The notes: generated by a model not told the origin, from the letters alone. DNA of 64,000 nucleotides from Microvirga lupini (GCF_014191055.1 NZ_JACHWB010000001.1:773875-837874); one strand, 5' to 3'. Shown: positions 53,402 through 63,789, counted from the stretch's first letter. A program made the numbers and translations.

Positions 53402-54169
53402 ATGTCAAACCTGTTGCCGATCACCACCGTCCTGGGTTGCAAGAACTCCATGCTTCGCGAAGGCTTAAAGCATGTCCTCTCAAGCACGCGCTTTAAACTG
53501 TACTCAGAGGCTATGACACAGGACGAGATCCTTCTGGATCGGGAGGTGCTCGGTTCGCCGCTGCTCGTCATCCTCGATGCAAATCTTTATCCATCGAGGC
53601 TCTCTCATGGGGTGGCATCCATCAAGGAGCAGTATCCTCAGGCGCGAGTTGTCGTTCTCTCCGATAGCTTTAGCCTCGATGCCATGAAGTCCGCATTCCA
53701 ATCAGGTGCAGATGGCTACTGTCTTGCGACGACTGGATGCGAGGCTCTGATCAAGTACCTTGATCTTGTCATGTTGGGTGAGGTGGTATTTCCGTCGGCT
53801 GCATTCCTCAATGCCATCTCCGACACTCGGCATGAGACTGATACTTTGAAGGAGGCATCAGCGATCATGATCCCTCCCGCACATGTGCCGCAAGCTCTTG
53901 AGAACCAGGAATCGGCCATACGGACACTTTCGAGCAGGGAGGCCGAGATCCTTCAGTGCCTCATGCAAGGAGCCCCGAACAAAGTGATCGCACGCAAGCT
54001 CGATGTGGCTGAAGCAACAGTCAAAGTGCACATCAAAGCTATTCTTCGCAAAATCCGCGTCGCCAATCGAACTCAGGCTGCCATGTGGGCGGTCAATCAT
54101 CTCTCCGGTGGGGGAGAGGCCTCGTTGCAGTCATCCAGTGAAAGGCTGTCGGCACACGGTCTGCGTTAA
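53402..54169 (+). CDS. LuxR-type (NarL-like) regulator with degenerate receiver
   Basis: 255 residues from ATG 53402, AAGG eight bases before. The receiver-like N-terminus keeps the phosphoacceptor position (LLVILDANLY) but has C-K-N where the acidic pair belongs and CLATT where the Lys belongs. The C-terminal GerE domain is complete (LSSREAEILQCLMQGAPNKVIARKLDVAEATVKVHIKAILRKI). It probably works without classical phosphorylation. It lies after the alg operon and has a close paralogue at 54710. Confidence 0.88.
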   Translation: MSNLLPITTVLGCKNSMLREGLKHVLSSTRFKLYSEAMTQDEILLDREVLGSPLLVILDANLYPSRLSHGVASIKEQYPQARVVVLSDSFSLDAMKSAFQSGADGYCLATTGCEALIKYLDLVMLGEVVFPSAAFLNAISDTRHETDTLKEASAIMIPPAHVPQALENQESAIRTLSSREAEILQCLMQGAPNKVIARKLDVAEATVKVHIKAILRKIRVANRTQAAMWAVNHLSGGGEASLQSSSERLSAHGLR

Positions 54170-54709
54170 GTCGACTTCCAAGGTAGGGTGACGCAGGTTG
54201 GTGTCCCATTGGCTGTTGCCGAGTCCGACACCTATGAAACGGAGCCTCAACAGGTTCTCCTCATCATCCATGATGCAAGGTTAAATGGCATCAGGCCAGA
54301 CGTATCGTTTGGCCTAAGCTCGCACCTGGATCTGTGTAAATGCCCTCAAAAGTCTAGAGAATCGAACGCAAAAGTGGGCACCGGTTTTGCGTGGAAAGAT
54401 GCTTTAAGTTTTAGAATCAGGATTTTGCCAGACAAATCTTTCTGATCTTCAGAGAGTCAAAGTCTGTCACGCCACTTCTCTGAACAAGAATTGATACATA
54501 ATTATATACGGATTTGCCTCCAATCCAGCTTCTCTTGAAGATTTATGTTCTTTGCATTTGCTACTTTGTAGCCGATTATACCTTATGATGAACGATTGTT
54601 AAAATGTTTTGAATGGGCATTGATTGCTTCTAATAAGATTATAAGCTAAATAACTTAAGGGAAATTTTACTATTTGCCTTACCGAATCAAGACCAGAAAG
54701 GCATCTGCA
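54170..54709. other. AT-rich gap between the two LuxR-type regulator genes
   Basis: 540 bases, unusually AT-rich from 54440 to 54680. It holds a short palindrome at 54367-54391 (CGCAAAA/TTTTGCG arms around GTGGGCACCGG). I see no real gene; the ORF at 54188-54445 reads through the palindrome. A promoter for the second regulator is expected here. Confidence 0.5.
54367..54391. repeat. Short palindromic repeat
   Basis: CGCAAAA (54367-54373) and TTTTGCG (54385-54391) around GTGGGCACCGG. The AAAAGTGG and CGGTTTT cores resemble those in the element at 20312-20443 (AAAAGTGGACCCGGTTTTC on its minus strand), so this may be a partial relative. Confidence 0.6.
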
Positions 54710-55531
54710 ATGCGGAACACCTACGATCTTGATAGCCTCCCTCATCCAGGTGCCTCTTCGGCCAAGGATGTCGCATACTCCAGATATATGGAGTTGGCGC
54801 GTTCGATCGAGCCTACTGGTTCAGACCATGCTGCAACCAGACCGATCAGGACGTTTCTTGTTGAACCCAATGCCCTGCTGCGGGAAGGCTTGAGACGAAT
54901 TCTGTCGGAAACTGTGTATGCTCCCTCAGCTGCGGCAGGAACCCTCGATGAGGTCAGCGCCCAGTGCGGCCCCGACAATGGTACGGTTGTGCTCATCGTG
55001 GATGCAAGCCGCGATCACGAGGGGCTGTGCCGGCAGGCGAAGCTGCTGAAAGAGCAGAACCCGAATGCAAAGGTGGTCATGCTGGTCGACCAGTACGACC
55101 TGAACCAGGTGCTCACCGCTTTCCGTTCAGGGGCGGATGCCTACCTCAAGAAGTCCATATCCTATGAGGTGCTGGTCAAGTCGCTGGATCTCGTCCTCCT
55201 GGGAGAAGCCATCTTCCCCGGTGCGATCATCGATCTCCTGCGTGAGCAGGATGCCCGCGTCGAGCAGAGCAAGCAGACATCGGCTCCGGAAGGACCTCAG
55301 GAGTTGAACCCGCCTGCAAAGGGCCTATCCGTGCGTGAGACGGTCATTCTGCGCTGCCTGATGGATGGAGACTCGAACAAGATCATCGCGCGCAAGTTCG
55401 ATATCACGGAAGCCACTGTGAAGGTCCACGTCAAAGCCATTCTGCGGAAGATCCAGGCCAAGAACAGGACGCAGGCGGCCATTTGGGCTGCGAGCCACTT
55501 GTCGGCAAGTCGAGGAGCCGCCGCCAGCTGA
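54710..55531 (+). CDS. LuxR-type (NarL-like) regulator with degenerate receiver
   Basis: 273 residues from ATG 54710. About 40 N-terminal residues lead into a receiver-like domain with VEPNAL in place of the acidic pair, Asp in VLIVDASRD, Val instead of Thr/Ser (MLVD) and a Lys (AYLKKS). The GerE domain (LSVRETVILRCLMDGDSNKIIARKFDITEATVKVHVKAILRKI) is close to that of the gene at 53402. The pair are tandem paralogues; control of the alg operon is inferred from position. Confidence 0.88.
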   Translation: MRNTYDLDSLPHPGASSAKDVAYSRYMELARSIEPTGSDHAATRPIRTFLVEPNALLREGLRRILSETVYAPSAAAGTLDEVSAQCGPDNGTVVLIVDASRDHEGLCRQAKLLKEQNPNAKVVMLVDQYDLNQVLTAFRSGADAYLKKSISYEVLVKSLDLVLLGEAIFPGAIIDLLREQDARVEQSKQTSAPEGPQELNPPAKGLSVRETVILRCLMDGDSNKIIARKFDITEATVKVHVKAILRKIQAKNRTQAAIWAASHLSASRGAAAS

Positions 55532-55560
55532 CGGTGTCCACTTGCTTGGAAGTGTCGTTC

Positions 55561-55588
55561 AAGGGAGCCTATGGCTCCCTTTCTTTTT
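55561..55588 (+). terminator. Rho-independent terminator
   Basis: AAGGGAGCC (55561-55569), loop TAT, GGCTCCCTT (55573-55581), then TTCTTTTT. Confidence 0.88.
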
Positions 55589-55615
55589 GCGCGAATAGGT
55601 CGCTCTTCGCCGAGT

Positions 55616-57256
55616 TCAGGCCGAGCGGAGAACCTGAACGCGGGTTTGCGCCTGATCCTCCAGGATCATCGCGGCGCCCTTGTCGGCGATCATCAGCGTG
55701 GGCGAGTTGGTGTTGCCACTGGTAATCGCCGGCATGATCGATGCATCGATGACACGAAGGTTCTCAATACCGCGGACCCTCAGCCGTGCGTCCGTGACGG
55801 CCATGGGATCGCTGTCGATGCCCATTCTGGCGGTGCCCACGGGGTGAAAGATCGTCGTGCCGATGTCTCTGGCGCCGTTCAGGAGTTCCTCATCGCTCGT
55901 GAGCTGAGCTCCTGGCTTGTACTCTTCGGGACGGTACCCCTGGAGTGCCGGCATCGAGATGATCCGCCGGACGAGGCGCAGGGCATCCACTGCCACCCGC
56001 TGGTCTTCCTCTGTCGAGAGGTAGTTCGGACGAATGGACGGAGCTTCTCCCGCCTTGCCACTGCGAATCCGCACTGTTCCGCGACTGGTGGGCCGCAGGT
56101 TGCACACGCTCGCGGTAAAAGCCGGGAAGGGGTGCGGATCCTCGCCGAATTTATCGAGCGAGAGGGGTTGTATGTGGAATTGAAGGTTCGGAGTGGCGTA
56201 GTCCGGAGAGGAGCGTGTGAACGCCCCCAGCTGTGAGGGCGCCATGGTGAGGGGGCCTTTACGGAAAAGCGCATACTCAAGCGCCATCTGGCCTTTCTTG
56301 AACAGGGATCGGTATTCCTCGTTGAGGGTCCGCACGCCACTGACCTTGTAGATGGGCCGCAGCTGAAGATGATCCTGCAGGTTCTCGCCGACGCCCGGCA
56401 GGTGGTGGACGATGTCGATCCCATGCTCCTGCAGGAAGGGGCCGTTGCCGATCCCGGACAATTGCAGGAGCTGCGGGGAGGCTATAGCGCCGGCTGACAG
56501 AACGACCTCCTTGCGGGCCATGATCCTTCGCAGGTTGCCGTTCTGCAGGATTTCCACGCCGATGGCGCGCTTGCCCTCAAAAAGGATCCGCGTGGCATGA
56601 GCGTGCGTCTCCACCTTCAGGTTCGGGCGTGACAGTGCCGGCCTGAGAAAACCGCGTGCGGCCGACCAGCGCCGCCCGTTCTTCTGGTTGACGTGGAAAT
56701 ACGAGATGCCCTCATTGCTGCCCGTGTTGAAGTCGCTCACGCGGGGGATGCCGGCTTCAACGGCAGCGTCGATAAAGGAGTCCAGGATCTTCCAGCTCAT
56801 GCGGGGCGCCTCGACCCGCCATTCGCCTCCCGCACCGTGATGCTCGCCGGCACCAAGGTAGTGGTCCAGATGATGGCGGAAGATCGGCCGCACATCATCC
56901 CAGCCCCAGCCCTCAAGGCCCATCTGGCGCCAATTGTCGTAATCCTCGCGCTGACCGCGCATATAGATCATGGCGTTGATGGCGGAGCAGCCGCCCAGGA
57001 CCTTGCCGCGGGGATAGTTGAGGACGCGGCCGTTCAGGCCCGCTTCCGCCTCGGTCTTGAACATCCAGTCGGCGCGCGGATTGCCGATGGCGAAAAGGTA
57101 GCCGACCGGAATGTGAAACCAGATCCAGTTATCCTTGCCACCCGCCTCAAGGAGGCAGACTGCATTGCGTGGATCCTTGGACAGGCGGTTGGCGAGAACG
57201 CATCCGGCCGAGCCGGCGCCGATGATCACGTAATCAAATGTTTCGCTGTCTGGCAT
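55616..57256 (-). CDS. GMC-family FAD oxidoreductase (choline/alcohol dehydrogenase type)
   Basis: 546 residues from ATG 57256. FDYVIIGAGSAGCVLANRLS binds FAD; YPRGKVLGGCSAINAMIYMRGQ and GAIASPQLLQLSGIG are the two GMC signatures; the catalytic His is in TTIFHPVGTARMG and the second polar residue is Asn in SGNTNSPTLM. Substrates of close relatives include choline, alcohols and polyethylene glycol, so specificity is open. It is 67 bp after livM in the same direction and is probably the last gene of the Liv operon, suggesting that the transporter feeds it. Confidence 0.92.
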   Translation of the reverse strand: MPDSETFDYVIIGAGSAGCVLANRLSKDPRNAVCLLEAGGKDNWIWFHIPVGYLFAIGNPRADWMFKTEAEAGLNGRVLNYPRGKVLGGCSAINAMIYMRGQREDYDNWRQMGLEGWGWDDVRPIFRHHLDHYLGAGEHHGAGGEWRVEAPRMSWKILDSFIDAAVEAGIPRVSDFNTGSNEGISYFHVNQKNGRRWSAARGFLRPALSRPNLKVETHAHATRILFEGKRAIGVEILQNGNLRRIMARKEVVLSAGAIASPQLLQLSGIGNGPFLQEHGIDIVHHLPGVGENLQDHLQLRPIYKVSGVRTLNEEYRSLFKKGQMALEYALFRKGPLTMAPSQLGAFTRSSPDYATPNLQFHIQPLSLDKFGEDPHPFPAFTASVCNLRPTSRGTVRIRSGKAGEAPSIRPNYLSTEEDQRVAVDALRLVRRIISMPALQGYRPEEYKPGAQLTSDEELLNGARDIGTTIFHPVGTARMGIDSDPMAVTDARLRVRGIENLRVIDASIMPAITSGNTNSPTLMIADKGAAMILEDQAQTRVQVLRSA

Positions 57257-57323
57257 GGTCCAGCTCAATCAATGGCCGACGCTCGCAGCAGAGAGCGCCG
57301 GCAGGGTTCCGATGCCCCTTAAG

Positions 57324-58298
57324 TTACGCAGCGCCTTTCGACCTGCGCTTTGTGAACTCCAGAATCTCACCCACGATGCCCCGGCGGAACAGCAGCACGC
57401 AGATCACGAAGATGATGCCGATCAGCACGGTGACGGGGAAGTCCGAGGCTGCGAGGTAGTTCTGCAGGGCGATCACAAGGCTGGCGCCGACGATCGGGCC
57501 GATCAGGGTGCCGATGCCGCCGAGCAGGGTCATGAGGATCACCTCGCCGGACATCTGCCATTGCACGTCGGTCAGGGTCGCGAATTGGAAGACGATCGCC
57601 TTCGTCCCACCGGCGAGGCCCGCCAGCGCCGCCGACATGACGAAGGCGCCGAGCTTGTACCGATCGACGCGGTAGCCGAGCGAGACCGCCCGCCGCTCAT
57701 TCTCGCGGATCGCCTTGAGGATGTTGCCGAAGGGCGAGTGGACGATGCGCCAGATGGCGAAGAAGCCGAACAGGAAGATCGCCAGCGTGACATAGTACAT
57801 CGCCAGCGGCTGGTTCAGGTCGATGATGCCGAGCAGATGCCCTCGCGGGACGCCCTGGATGCCGTCCTCGCCGTGGGTGAAGGGCACCTGCAGGCAGATG
57901 AAGGCGAACATCTGCGACAGGGCAAGCGTGATCATGGCGAAGTAGATGCCCTGGCGCCGGATGGCCAGGAAGCCCATGACAAGACCCATGGCGGCAGCGC
58001 CTGCCACCCCGAGCAGGATGGCGGCCAGGGGCTCCCAGCCCCAGACCTTGGCCGCATGGGCGGTGAAATAGGCCGCGCCGCCGAAGAAGGCGGCATGGCC
58101 GAAGGAGAGCAGGCCCACATAGCCGATAAGCAGGTTGAACGCGCAGGCAAAGAGCGCGAAACAGAGGATGCTCATCAGGAGCACGGGATAGAAGAAGAAG
58201 GGAGCCGCCAGCAGGGCCGCAATGGCAATCGCGCCCAGCACGATGGCGGAGGTGCGCAGCTTGGGCTGCTCTGCGAGATATTCGGTTCCAACAGCCAT
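57324..58298 (-). CDS. livM: Branched-chain amino acid-type ABC transporter permease LivM
   Basis: 324 residues, ATG 58298 with GGAGG before it; the longer frame to 58430 overlaps livH. About nine membrane helices; NLLIGYVGLLSFGHAAFFGGAAYFTA and GGIGTLIGPIVGASLVIAL are LivM signatures. It pairs with LivH. The start is 4 bp after the livH stop. Confidence 0.92.
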   Translation of the reverse strand: MAVGTEYLAEQPKLRTSAIVLGAIAIAALLAAPFFFYPVLLMSILCFALFACAFNLLIGYVGLLSFGHAAFFGGAAYFTAHAAKVWGWEPLAAILLGVAGAAAMGLVMGFLAIRRQGIYFAMITLALSQMFAFICLQVPFTHGEDGIQGVPRGHLLGIIDLNQPLAMYYVTLAIFLFGFFAIWRIVHSPFGNILKAIRENERRAVSLGYRVDRYKLGAFVMSAALAGLAGGTKAIVFQFATLTDVQWQMSGEVILMTLLGGIGTLIGPIVGASLVIALQNYLAASDFPVTVLIGIIFVICVLLFRRGIVGEILEFTKRRSKGAA

Positions 58299-58302
58299 GA
58301 TG

Positions 58303-59190
58303 TTACTCCTCCCGCCCGAAGAGACCTGCCGGCCTGACGAGCAGAACGATGGCCATAACCACGAAAATAACAATGCTCGAGGCTTCAGGATAGAACACCT
58401 TGGTGAGGCCCTCGAGAACGCCGAGCACATAGCCTGTCACGATGGCGCCCAGGATCGAGCCCATGCCGCCGACCACCACCACGGCGAACACGATGATGAT
58501 GAGGTTCGAGCCCATGAGAGGGCTGACCTGGTAGATCGGGGCCGCCAGCACGCCGGCAAGGGCTGCCAGCGCGGCGCCCAGGCCGTAGGTGAGGGTCAGA
58601 AGCAGCGGCACGTTCACGCCGAAGGCCTGAACGAGGGTGGCATTCTCGGTCGCAGCACGGAGGTAAGCGCCGAGCCGGGTCTTCTCGATGAGAAGCCATG
58701 TGCCGATGCACACGACAAGGGAGGCGATGACCACCCAACCGCGGTAGATCGGCATGAACATGAAGCCCAGATTGACCGCGCCGGTCAGCTGCGAGGGTGC
58801 GGCGTAGGGCTGGCCGGCCGCTCCGAACCAGTAGCGGAAAGCGCCCTCGAGAATGAGCGCTAGGCCGAAGGTCAGGAGGAGGCCATAGAGGTGGTCGACA
58901 CCATAGAGTCTGCTCAGCATGGTGCGCTCGATGACGACGGCGACAGCGCCGACGACCAGAGGCGCCAGGACAAGGGCGAGCCAATAGTTGATGCCGAGCC
59001 AGTTCAGGAGCAGGTAGGCTGCGAAGGCGCCCAGCATGTACTGCGCTCCATGGGCGAAGTTGATGACCCGCAGCAGGCCGAAGATCACCGCCAGACCCAG
59101 GCTCAGCATGGCATAGAAGGAGCCGTTGATCAGACCGATCAGAATCTGGCCGTACAGGGCAGGGGTGGGAATGCCGAAGATTGTACTCAT
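58303..59190 (-). CDS. livH: Branched-chain amino acid-type ABC transporter permease LivH
   Basis: 295 residues, ATG 59190. LINGSFYAMLSLGLAVIFGLLRVINFAHG is the LivH N-terminus and VVVGGMGSILGAIVTGYVLG the conserved EAA-like loop; about eight membrane helices. It forms the channel with LivM. It starts 6 bp after livF. Confidence 0.92.
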   Translation of the reverse strand: MSTIFGIPTPALYGQILIGLINGSFYAMLSLGLAVIFGLLRVINFAHGAQYMLGAFAAYLLLNWLGINYWLALVLAPLVVGAVAVVIERTMLSRLYGVDHLYGLLLTFGLALILEGAFRYWFGAAGQPYAAPSQLTGAVNLGFMFMPIYRGWVVIASLVVCIGTWLLIEKTRLGAYLRAATENATLVQAFGVNVPLLLTLTYGLGAALAALAGVLAAPIYQVSPLMGSNLIIIVFAVVVVGGMGSILGAIVTGYVLGVLEGLTKVFYPEASSIVIFVVMAIVLLVRPAGLFGREE

Positions 59191-59196
59191 GATGCT

Positions 59197-59896
<700 letters not shown>

Positions 59897-59904
<8 letters not shown>

Positions 59905-60655
59905 GCTCGGTTCCCATATAGGCTTCGCGCACCCGCGGATCCTGGCTGACTTTGTCGTAGGATCCATCGGAGAGGATCTCACCGCGCGCCAGAACGGTGA
60001 CACGGTCGCAGAGATCGGCGACGACGTTCAGGTTGTGCTCGACCATGAGCACGGTGCGGTTCTTGGCAATGCGCCGGATCAGGTCAGAGATGCGCCCGAT
60101 ATCCTCGTGACCCATGCCGGCCATGGGTTCGTCGAGCAGCAGCATGGCCGGGTCGAGCGCCAGCGTCGTGGCGATCTCGAGCGCTCGCTTGCGGCCGTAG
60201 GACAGTTCGGCGGCCGTCAGGTCCCTGTAGGACGAGAGATTGACCGCATCGATCAGCTCCATGGCTCGCTGATCAAGAGCCGAGAGGGTGCTGGACGAGC
60301 GCCAGAACTGCGTCGCAAGACCTGACGGGCGCTGCAGCGCCACACGCACGTTGTCGAGCACGGTCAGATGGGGAAACACCGCCGAAATCTGGAAGGAGCG
60401 CACAAGACCCAGGCGGGCGACCTCGGCCGCCTTCAGCCGGGTAATGTCCGCACCCTTGAACGTGATCTGCCCGCGGGTCGGCGTGAGAAACTTGGTGAGC
60501 AGGTTGAAGACCGTCGTCTTGCCCGCGCCGTTGGGGCCGATCAGGGCATGGATTGTGCCCTCGTTGACGGATAGCGTCACGTCCTTGACGGCGACGAAGC
60601 CACGGAACTCCATGGTGAGCCCGGTGGCGCTGAGGATAGGTTGCGTACTGACCAT
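59897..60655 (-). CDS. livG: Branched-chain amino acid-type ABC transporter ATPase LivG
   Basis: 252 residues, ATG 60655. Walker A GPNGAGKTT, signature LSYGRKRALEIA, Walker B MLLLDEPMAGMG, switch His in MVEHNLNVV; RSFQISAVFPHLTVLDNV is LivG-like. It lies 129 bp after the binding-protein gene, a gap that may hold a hairpin lowering expression relative to it. Confidence 0.93.
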
Positions 60656-60784
60656 AGGGTTCGGCCGCTACTCTCTGGATGAGGCGATGATTGGTTCAGG
60701 CATCCTGCGCGGTGCCCCCAGCGATCGCCGGACAGCAATGGACATAGGGCAGCGCGCAATGCTGCCCTATGTCGTTCAAGATGC

Positions 60785-61993
60785 TTACTGCGTGAGCTGG
60801 CAGCCGCTCTCGGCAGCCTTCATGTAGGCGCTGTCGCCGGGGATCTTGGCGAGCTGCTTGTACATGTCCCACTCGCTCTTGCTTTCTTCCGGCTTCTTCA
60901 CCTGGAAGAGATACATGTCGTAGACCATGCGGCCGTTCGGCAGCACCTTGCCGTTCTTGGCGAAGACGTCCTGAACCGGCATCTCGTGCAGCAGCTTGGC
61001 AACCGGCTCGGTCGCATCCGTGCCGGCTTTCTCGACGGCCTTGAGATACTGCGTCACGGCCGAGTAGGTGCCCATATGGATCATGTTCGGCATGCGGCCG
61101 GTCTTGTCCATGAACTTCTTCGCGAAGGCACGGTTCTCGTCGCTTTGATCCCAGTACCAGCCTTCGGTAAGGGTCAAGCCCTGTGCAGCCTTAAGTCCTA
61201 AGCCTTTCACCTCGGCCAGCGTGAAGAGAAGTGCCGCGAGACGCGTGCCGCCCTGGGTGATGCCGAATTCCGCAGCCTGCTTGATGGCATTGGCGGTATC
61301 GAGTCCCGCATTGGCCAGGCCGATGACATTTGCGCCGGAGCTCTGCGCCTGGAGCAGGAAGGAGGAGTAATCGGAGGCCGCCAGCGGATGGCGCACGGCG
61401 CCGACCACCTGACCACCCTTCGACTTCACGAATTTCGAGGTCTGCTCCTCAAGGGAGTAGCCGAAGGCGTAGTCGGCGGTGAGGAAGAACCACTTGTTGC
61501 CGCCATTCTCCACCAGCGCGCCGCCGGTGCCGACCGCAAGCGCGTGGGTATCATAGGCCCAGTGGAAGCCATAAGGAGAGCACTGCTTGCCGGTGAGATC
61601 AGACGTGGCCGCACCGGTCGTCATGGTGATCTTCTTCTTGTCCTTGGACAGGCCTTGCACGGCAAGCGCCACCGAAGAGGTCGTCAGCTCCATGATGGCA
61701 TCGACCTTTTCCGTATCGTACCACTGGCGGGCGATGCTGGCGGCCACGTCTGGCTTGTTCTGGTGGTCGGCGCTCACGATCTCCACCGGAACACCGAGTA
61801 CCTTGCCGCCGTAATCCTGTACCGCCATGCGGGCGGCCTCGACGGAGGACTTGCCGCCGAAATCGGCATAAACGCCGGACTGGTCGTTCAGGATGCCGAT
61901 CTTGACCACGCCGTCGGACGCCTGCTGAGCATAGGCCGATGAAGCCAGGGCCGTGCAGCTGAGGGCAAACAGGAGCTTATTGAGAACTCGCAT
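60785..61993 (-). CDS. Periplasmic substrate-binding protein of the Liv-type transporter
   Basis: 402 residues, ATG 61993 with AAGGAA before it. A signal peptide (cut after AYA) precedes a type I periplasmic-binding fold: VKIGILNDQSGVYADFGGKSSVEAARMAVQDYGG and a C-terminal YDMYLFQVKKPEESKSEWDMYK. This subgroup (HAAT family) binds hydrophobic amino acids, amides or aromatic acids, so the ligand is open. First gene of the operon with livG, livF, livH, livM and the GMC oxidoreductase gene. Confidence 0.9.
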   Translation of the reverse strand: MRVLNKLLFALSCTALASSAYAQQASDGVVKIGILNDQSGVYADFGGKSSVEAARMAVQDYGGKVLGVPVEIVSADHQNKPDVAASIARQWYDTEKVDAIMELTTSSVALAVQGLSKDKKKITMTTGAATSDLTGKQCSPYGFHWAYDTHALAVGTGGALVENGGNKWFFLTADYAFGYSLEEQTSKFVKSKGGQVVGAVRHPLAASDYSSFLLQAQSSGANVIGLANAGLDTANAIKQAAEFGITQGGTRLAALLFTLAEVKGLGLKAAQGLTLTEGWYWDQSDENRAFAKKFMDKTGRMPNMIHMGTYSAVTQYLKAVEKAGTDATEPVAKLLHEMPVQDVFAKNGKVLPNGRMVYDMYLFQVKKPEESKSEWDMYKQLAKIPGDSAYMKAAESGCQLTQ

Positions 61994-62298
61994 CGATTTC
62001 CTTCCCTTTATTCTCAAGGCGGATTGATCCTGCCTTGCTGAGCCGCAGCCTGAGGCATGCGAGCGATGGTCAGAAAGGTACAGACACTTCGGCCCCGATC
62101 AATGAGAGGGGTGTTCATCCTTAAGTCGCAGAGGTCTTTGATTTTTATCTTAATTTCAGACGTCGGACGTCCCGGTCCCAAAAACGTGAAAGCTCCTGAG
62201 GCAACCCGGTCCCGCATCTCCTGCGGTTCACAAGCCCAGCGGCAGCCCATATATGACTTGCTGCTTTTCGTTTTCGCCTTGCCCGATGGAGCCCTGTG
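61994..62298. promoter_or_regulatory. Divergent promoter region, Liv operon and gabD
   Basis: 305 bases between divergent starts, with a short AT-rich patch around 62130-62160. No operator or riboswitch recognised. Confidence 0.4.
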
Positions 62299-63789
62299 AT
62301 GACTGCTCATGCCAAGCCTGTGGATCGTCGTGTTCTGAAATTGCGGGACCCATCCTTGCTGGTGGACCGGGCGTATGTGGCGGGGGAATGGGTGGGGGCG
62401 TCCGTCGGGCGCAGCTTTGCCGTCACCGACCCGTTCGACGGTGCCGTTATCCTCGAACTGCCTGATCTCGACGTCGAGGCCGCCCGGCAGGCCATCGACA
62501 CGGCGCACGCGGTGCAGAAGGAGTGGGCCAAGCGCACCGCCAAGGAGCGCAGCGCCATCCTGCGCCGCTGGTACGACCTGATCATCGCCAACGCCGACGA
62601 CCTGGCGCTGATCCTCACCACCGAGCAGGGCAAGCCCCTGGCGGAGGCCAAGGGCGAGGTGATCTCGAACGCGGCCTATATCGAGTGGTTTGCGGAAGAG
62701 GCCAAGCGCATCGACGGCGACATCATCCCCGGAGCCAGCCCGTCCCAGCGCATCCTGGTGCTCAAGCAGCCGGTCGGCGTGTGCGCGGCCATCACGCCCT
62801 GGAACTTTCCCAATGGCATGATCACCCGCAAGGTCGGCCCGGCGCTGGCTGCCGGCTGCACCATGGTGCTGAAACCCGCAGCCCAGACCCCGCTCTCGGC
62901 CCTGGCGCTCGCCGTGCTGGCCGAGCGGGCGGGCGTGCCGAAGGGCGCCTTCTCGGTGATCACCACCACGGAGGCGAAGCCCATCGGCGAGGAGTTCTGC
63001 CACAACCCGAAAGTGGCCAAGATCACTTTCACTGGCTCGACCAATGTGGGGCGATGGCTGATGAAGGAGGCAGGCGACAGCATCAAGCGCCTGTCGCTGG
63101 AGCTCGGCGGCAACGCGCCGTTCATCGTGTTCGACGATGCGGATCTCGATGCGGCGGTGGAAGGGGCGCTGGCGTCCAAGTTCCGCAATGCGGGCCAGAC
63201 CTGCGTGTGCGCCAACCGGATCTACGTGCAGGAGAGCGTGGCTCAGGACTTCGCCGCCAGGCTGGCCGAGAAGGCGAGTGGCCTCAAGCTCGGTCGCGGC
63301 ACGGAAGCCGGAGTCGCCATGGGACCGCTGATCGACGAGCGTGCGGTCGCCAAGATGGAGGAGCACGTTCAGGATGCGCTGGAGAAGGGCGGGCAGGTGC
63401 TGGTGGGCGGCAAGCGCTCCGATCTGGGCAGCACGTTCTTCGAGCCCACGGTGATGACGGGCATCACGCAGGCCATGAAGGTGACCCGTGAGGAGACGTT
63501 TGCGCCGCTGGCGCCGATCATCACGTTCAAGGATGAGGCGGAGGTAATCGGGATGGCCAATGCGACGGAGTTCGGGTTGGCGTCGTACTTCTATGCGCGG
63601 GACATGGCACGGGTGTTTCGGGTAGCGGAGGCGCTTGAGAGCGGCATGGTGGGGGTGAACACGCCGGCACTGGCCAACGAGATGGCGCCGTTTGGCGGGG
63701 TCAAGCAGTCGGGCCTCGGGCGCGAGGGCTCCAAGTACGGCATCGAGGGCTTCCTCGAAATCAAGTACATCAACCTCGCAGGACTCTGA
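62299..63789 (+). CDS. gabD: NAD(P)-dependent succinate-semialdehyde dehydrogenase
   Basis: 496 residues, ATG 62299 (GGAG seven bases before; a GTG at 62296 is less likely). The aldehyde dehydrogenase core includes TPWNFPNGMITRKVGPALAAGC, FTGSTNVGRWLM, catalytic Glu in LELGGNAPF and catalytic Cys in NAGQTCVCANR. APFGGVKQSGLGREGSKYGIEGFLEIKY is the GabD C-terminus. It oxidises succinate semialdehyde (or glutarate semialdehyde) to the acid. A long antisense ORF over it is a codon-bias shadow. Confidence 0.9.
   Translation: MTAHAKPVDRRVLKLRDPSLLVDRAYVAGEWVGASVGRSFAVTDPFDGAVILELPDLDVEAARQAIDTAHAVQKEWAKRTAKERSAILRRWYDLIIANADDLALILTTEQGKPLAEAKGEVISNAAYIEWFAEEAKRIDGDIIPGASPSQRILVLKQPVGVCAAITPWNFPNGMITRKVGPALAAGCTMVLKPAAQTPLSALALAVLAERAGVPKGAFSVITTTEAKPIGEEFCHNPKVAKITFTGSTNVGRWLMKEAGDSIKRLSLELGGNAPFIVFDDADLDAAVEGALASKFRNAGQTCVCANRIYVQESVAQDFAARLAEKASGLKLGRGTEAGVAMGPLIDERAVAKMEEHVQDALEKGGQVLVGGKRSDLGSTFFEPTVMTGITQAMKVTREETFAPLAPIITFKDEAEVIGMANATEFGLASYFYARDMARVFRVAEALESGMVGVNTPALANEMAPFGGVKQSGLGREGSKYGIEGFLEIKYINLAGL

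Noticed and set aside
54188-54445. 85-residue ORF between the two regulators
   Set aside because: It reads through the palindromic repeat and has no other coding sign.
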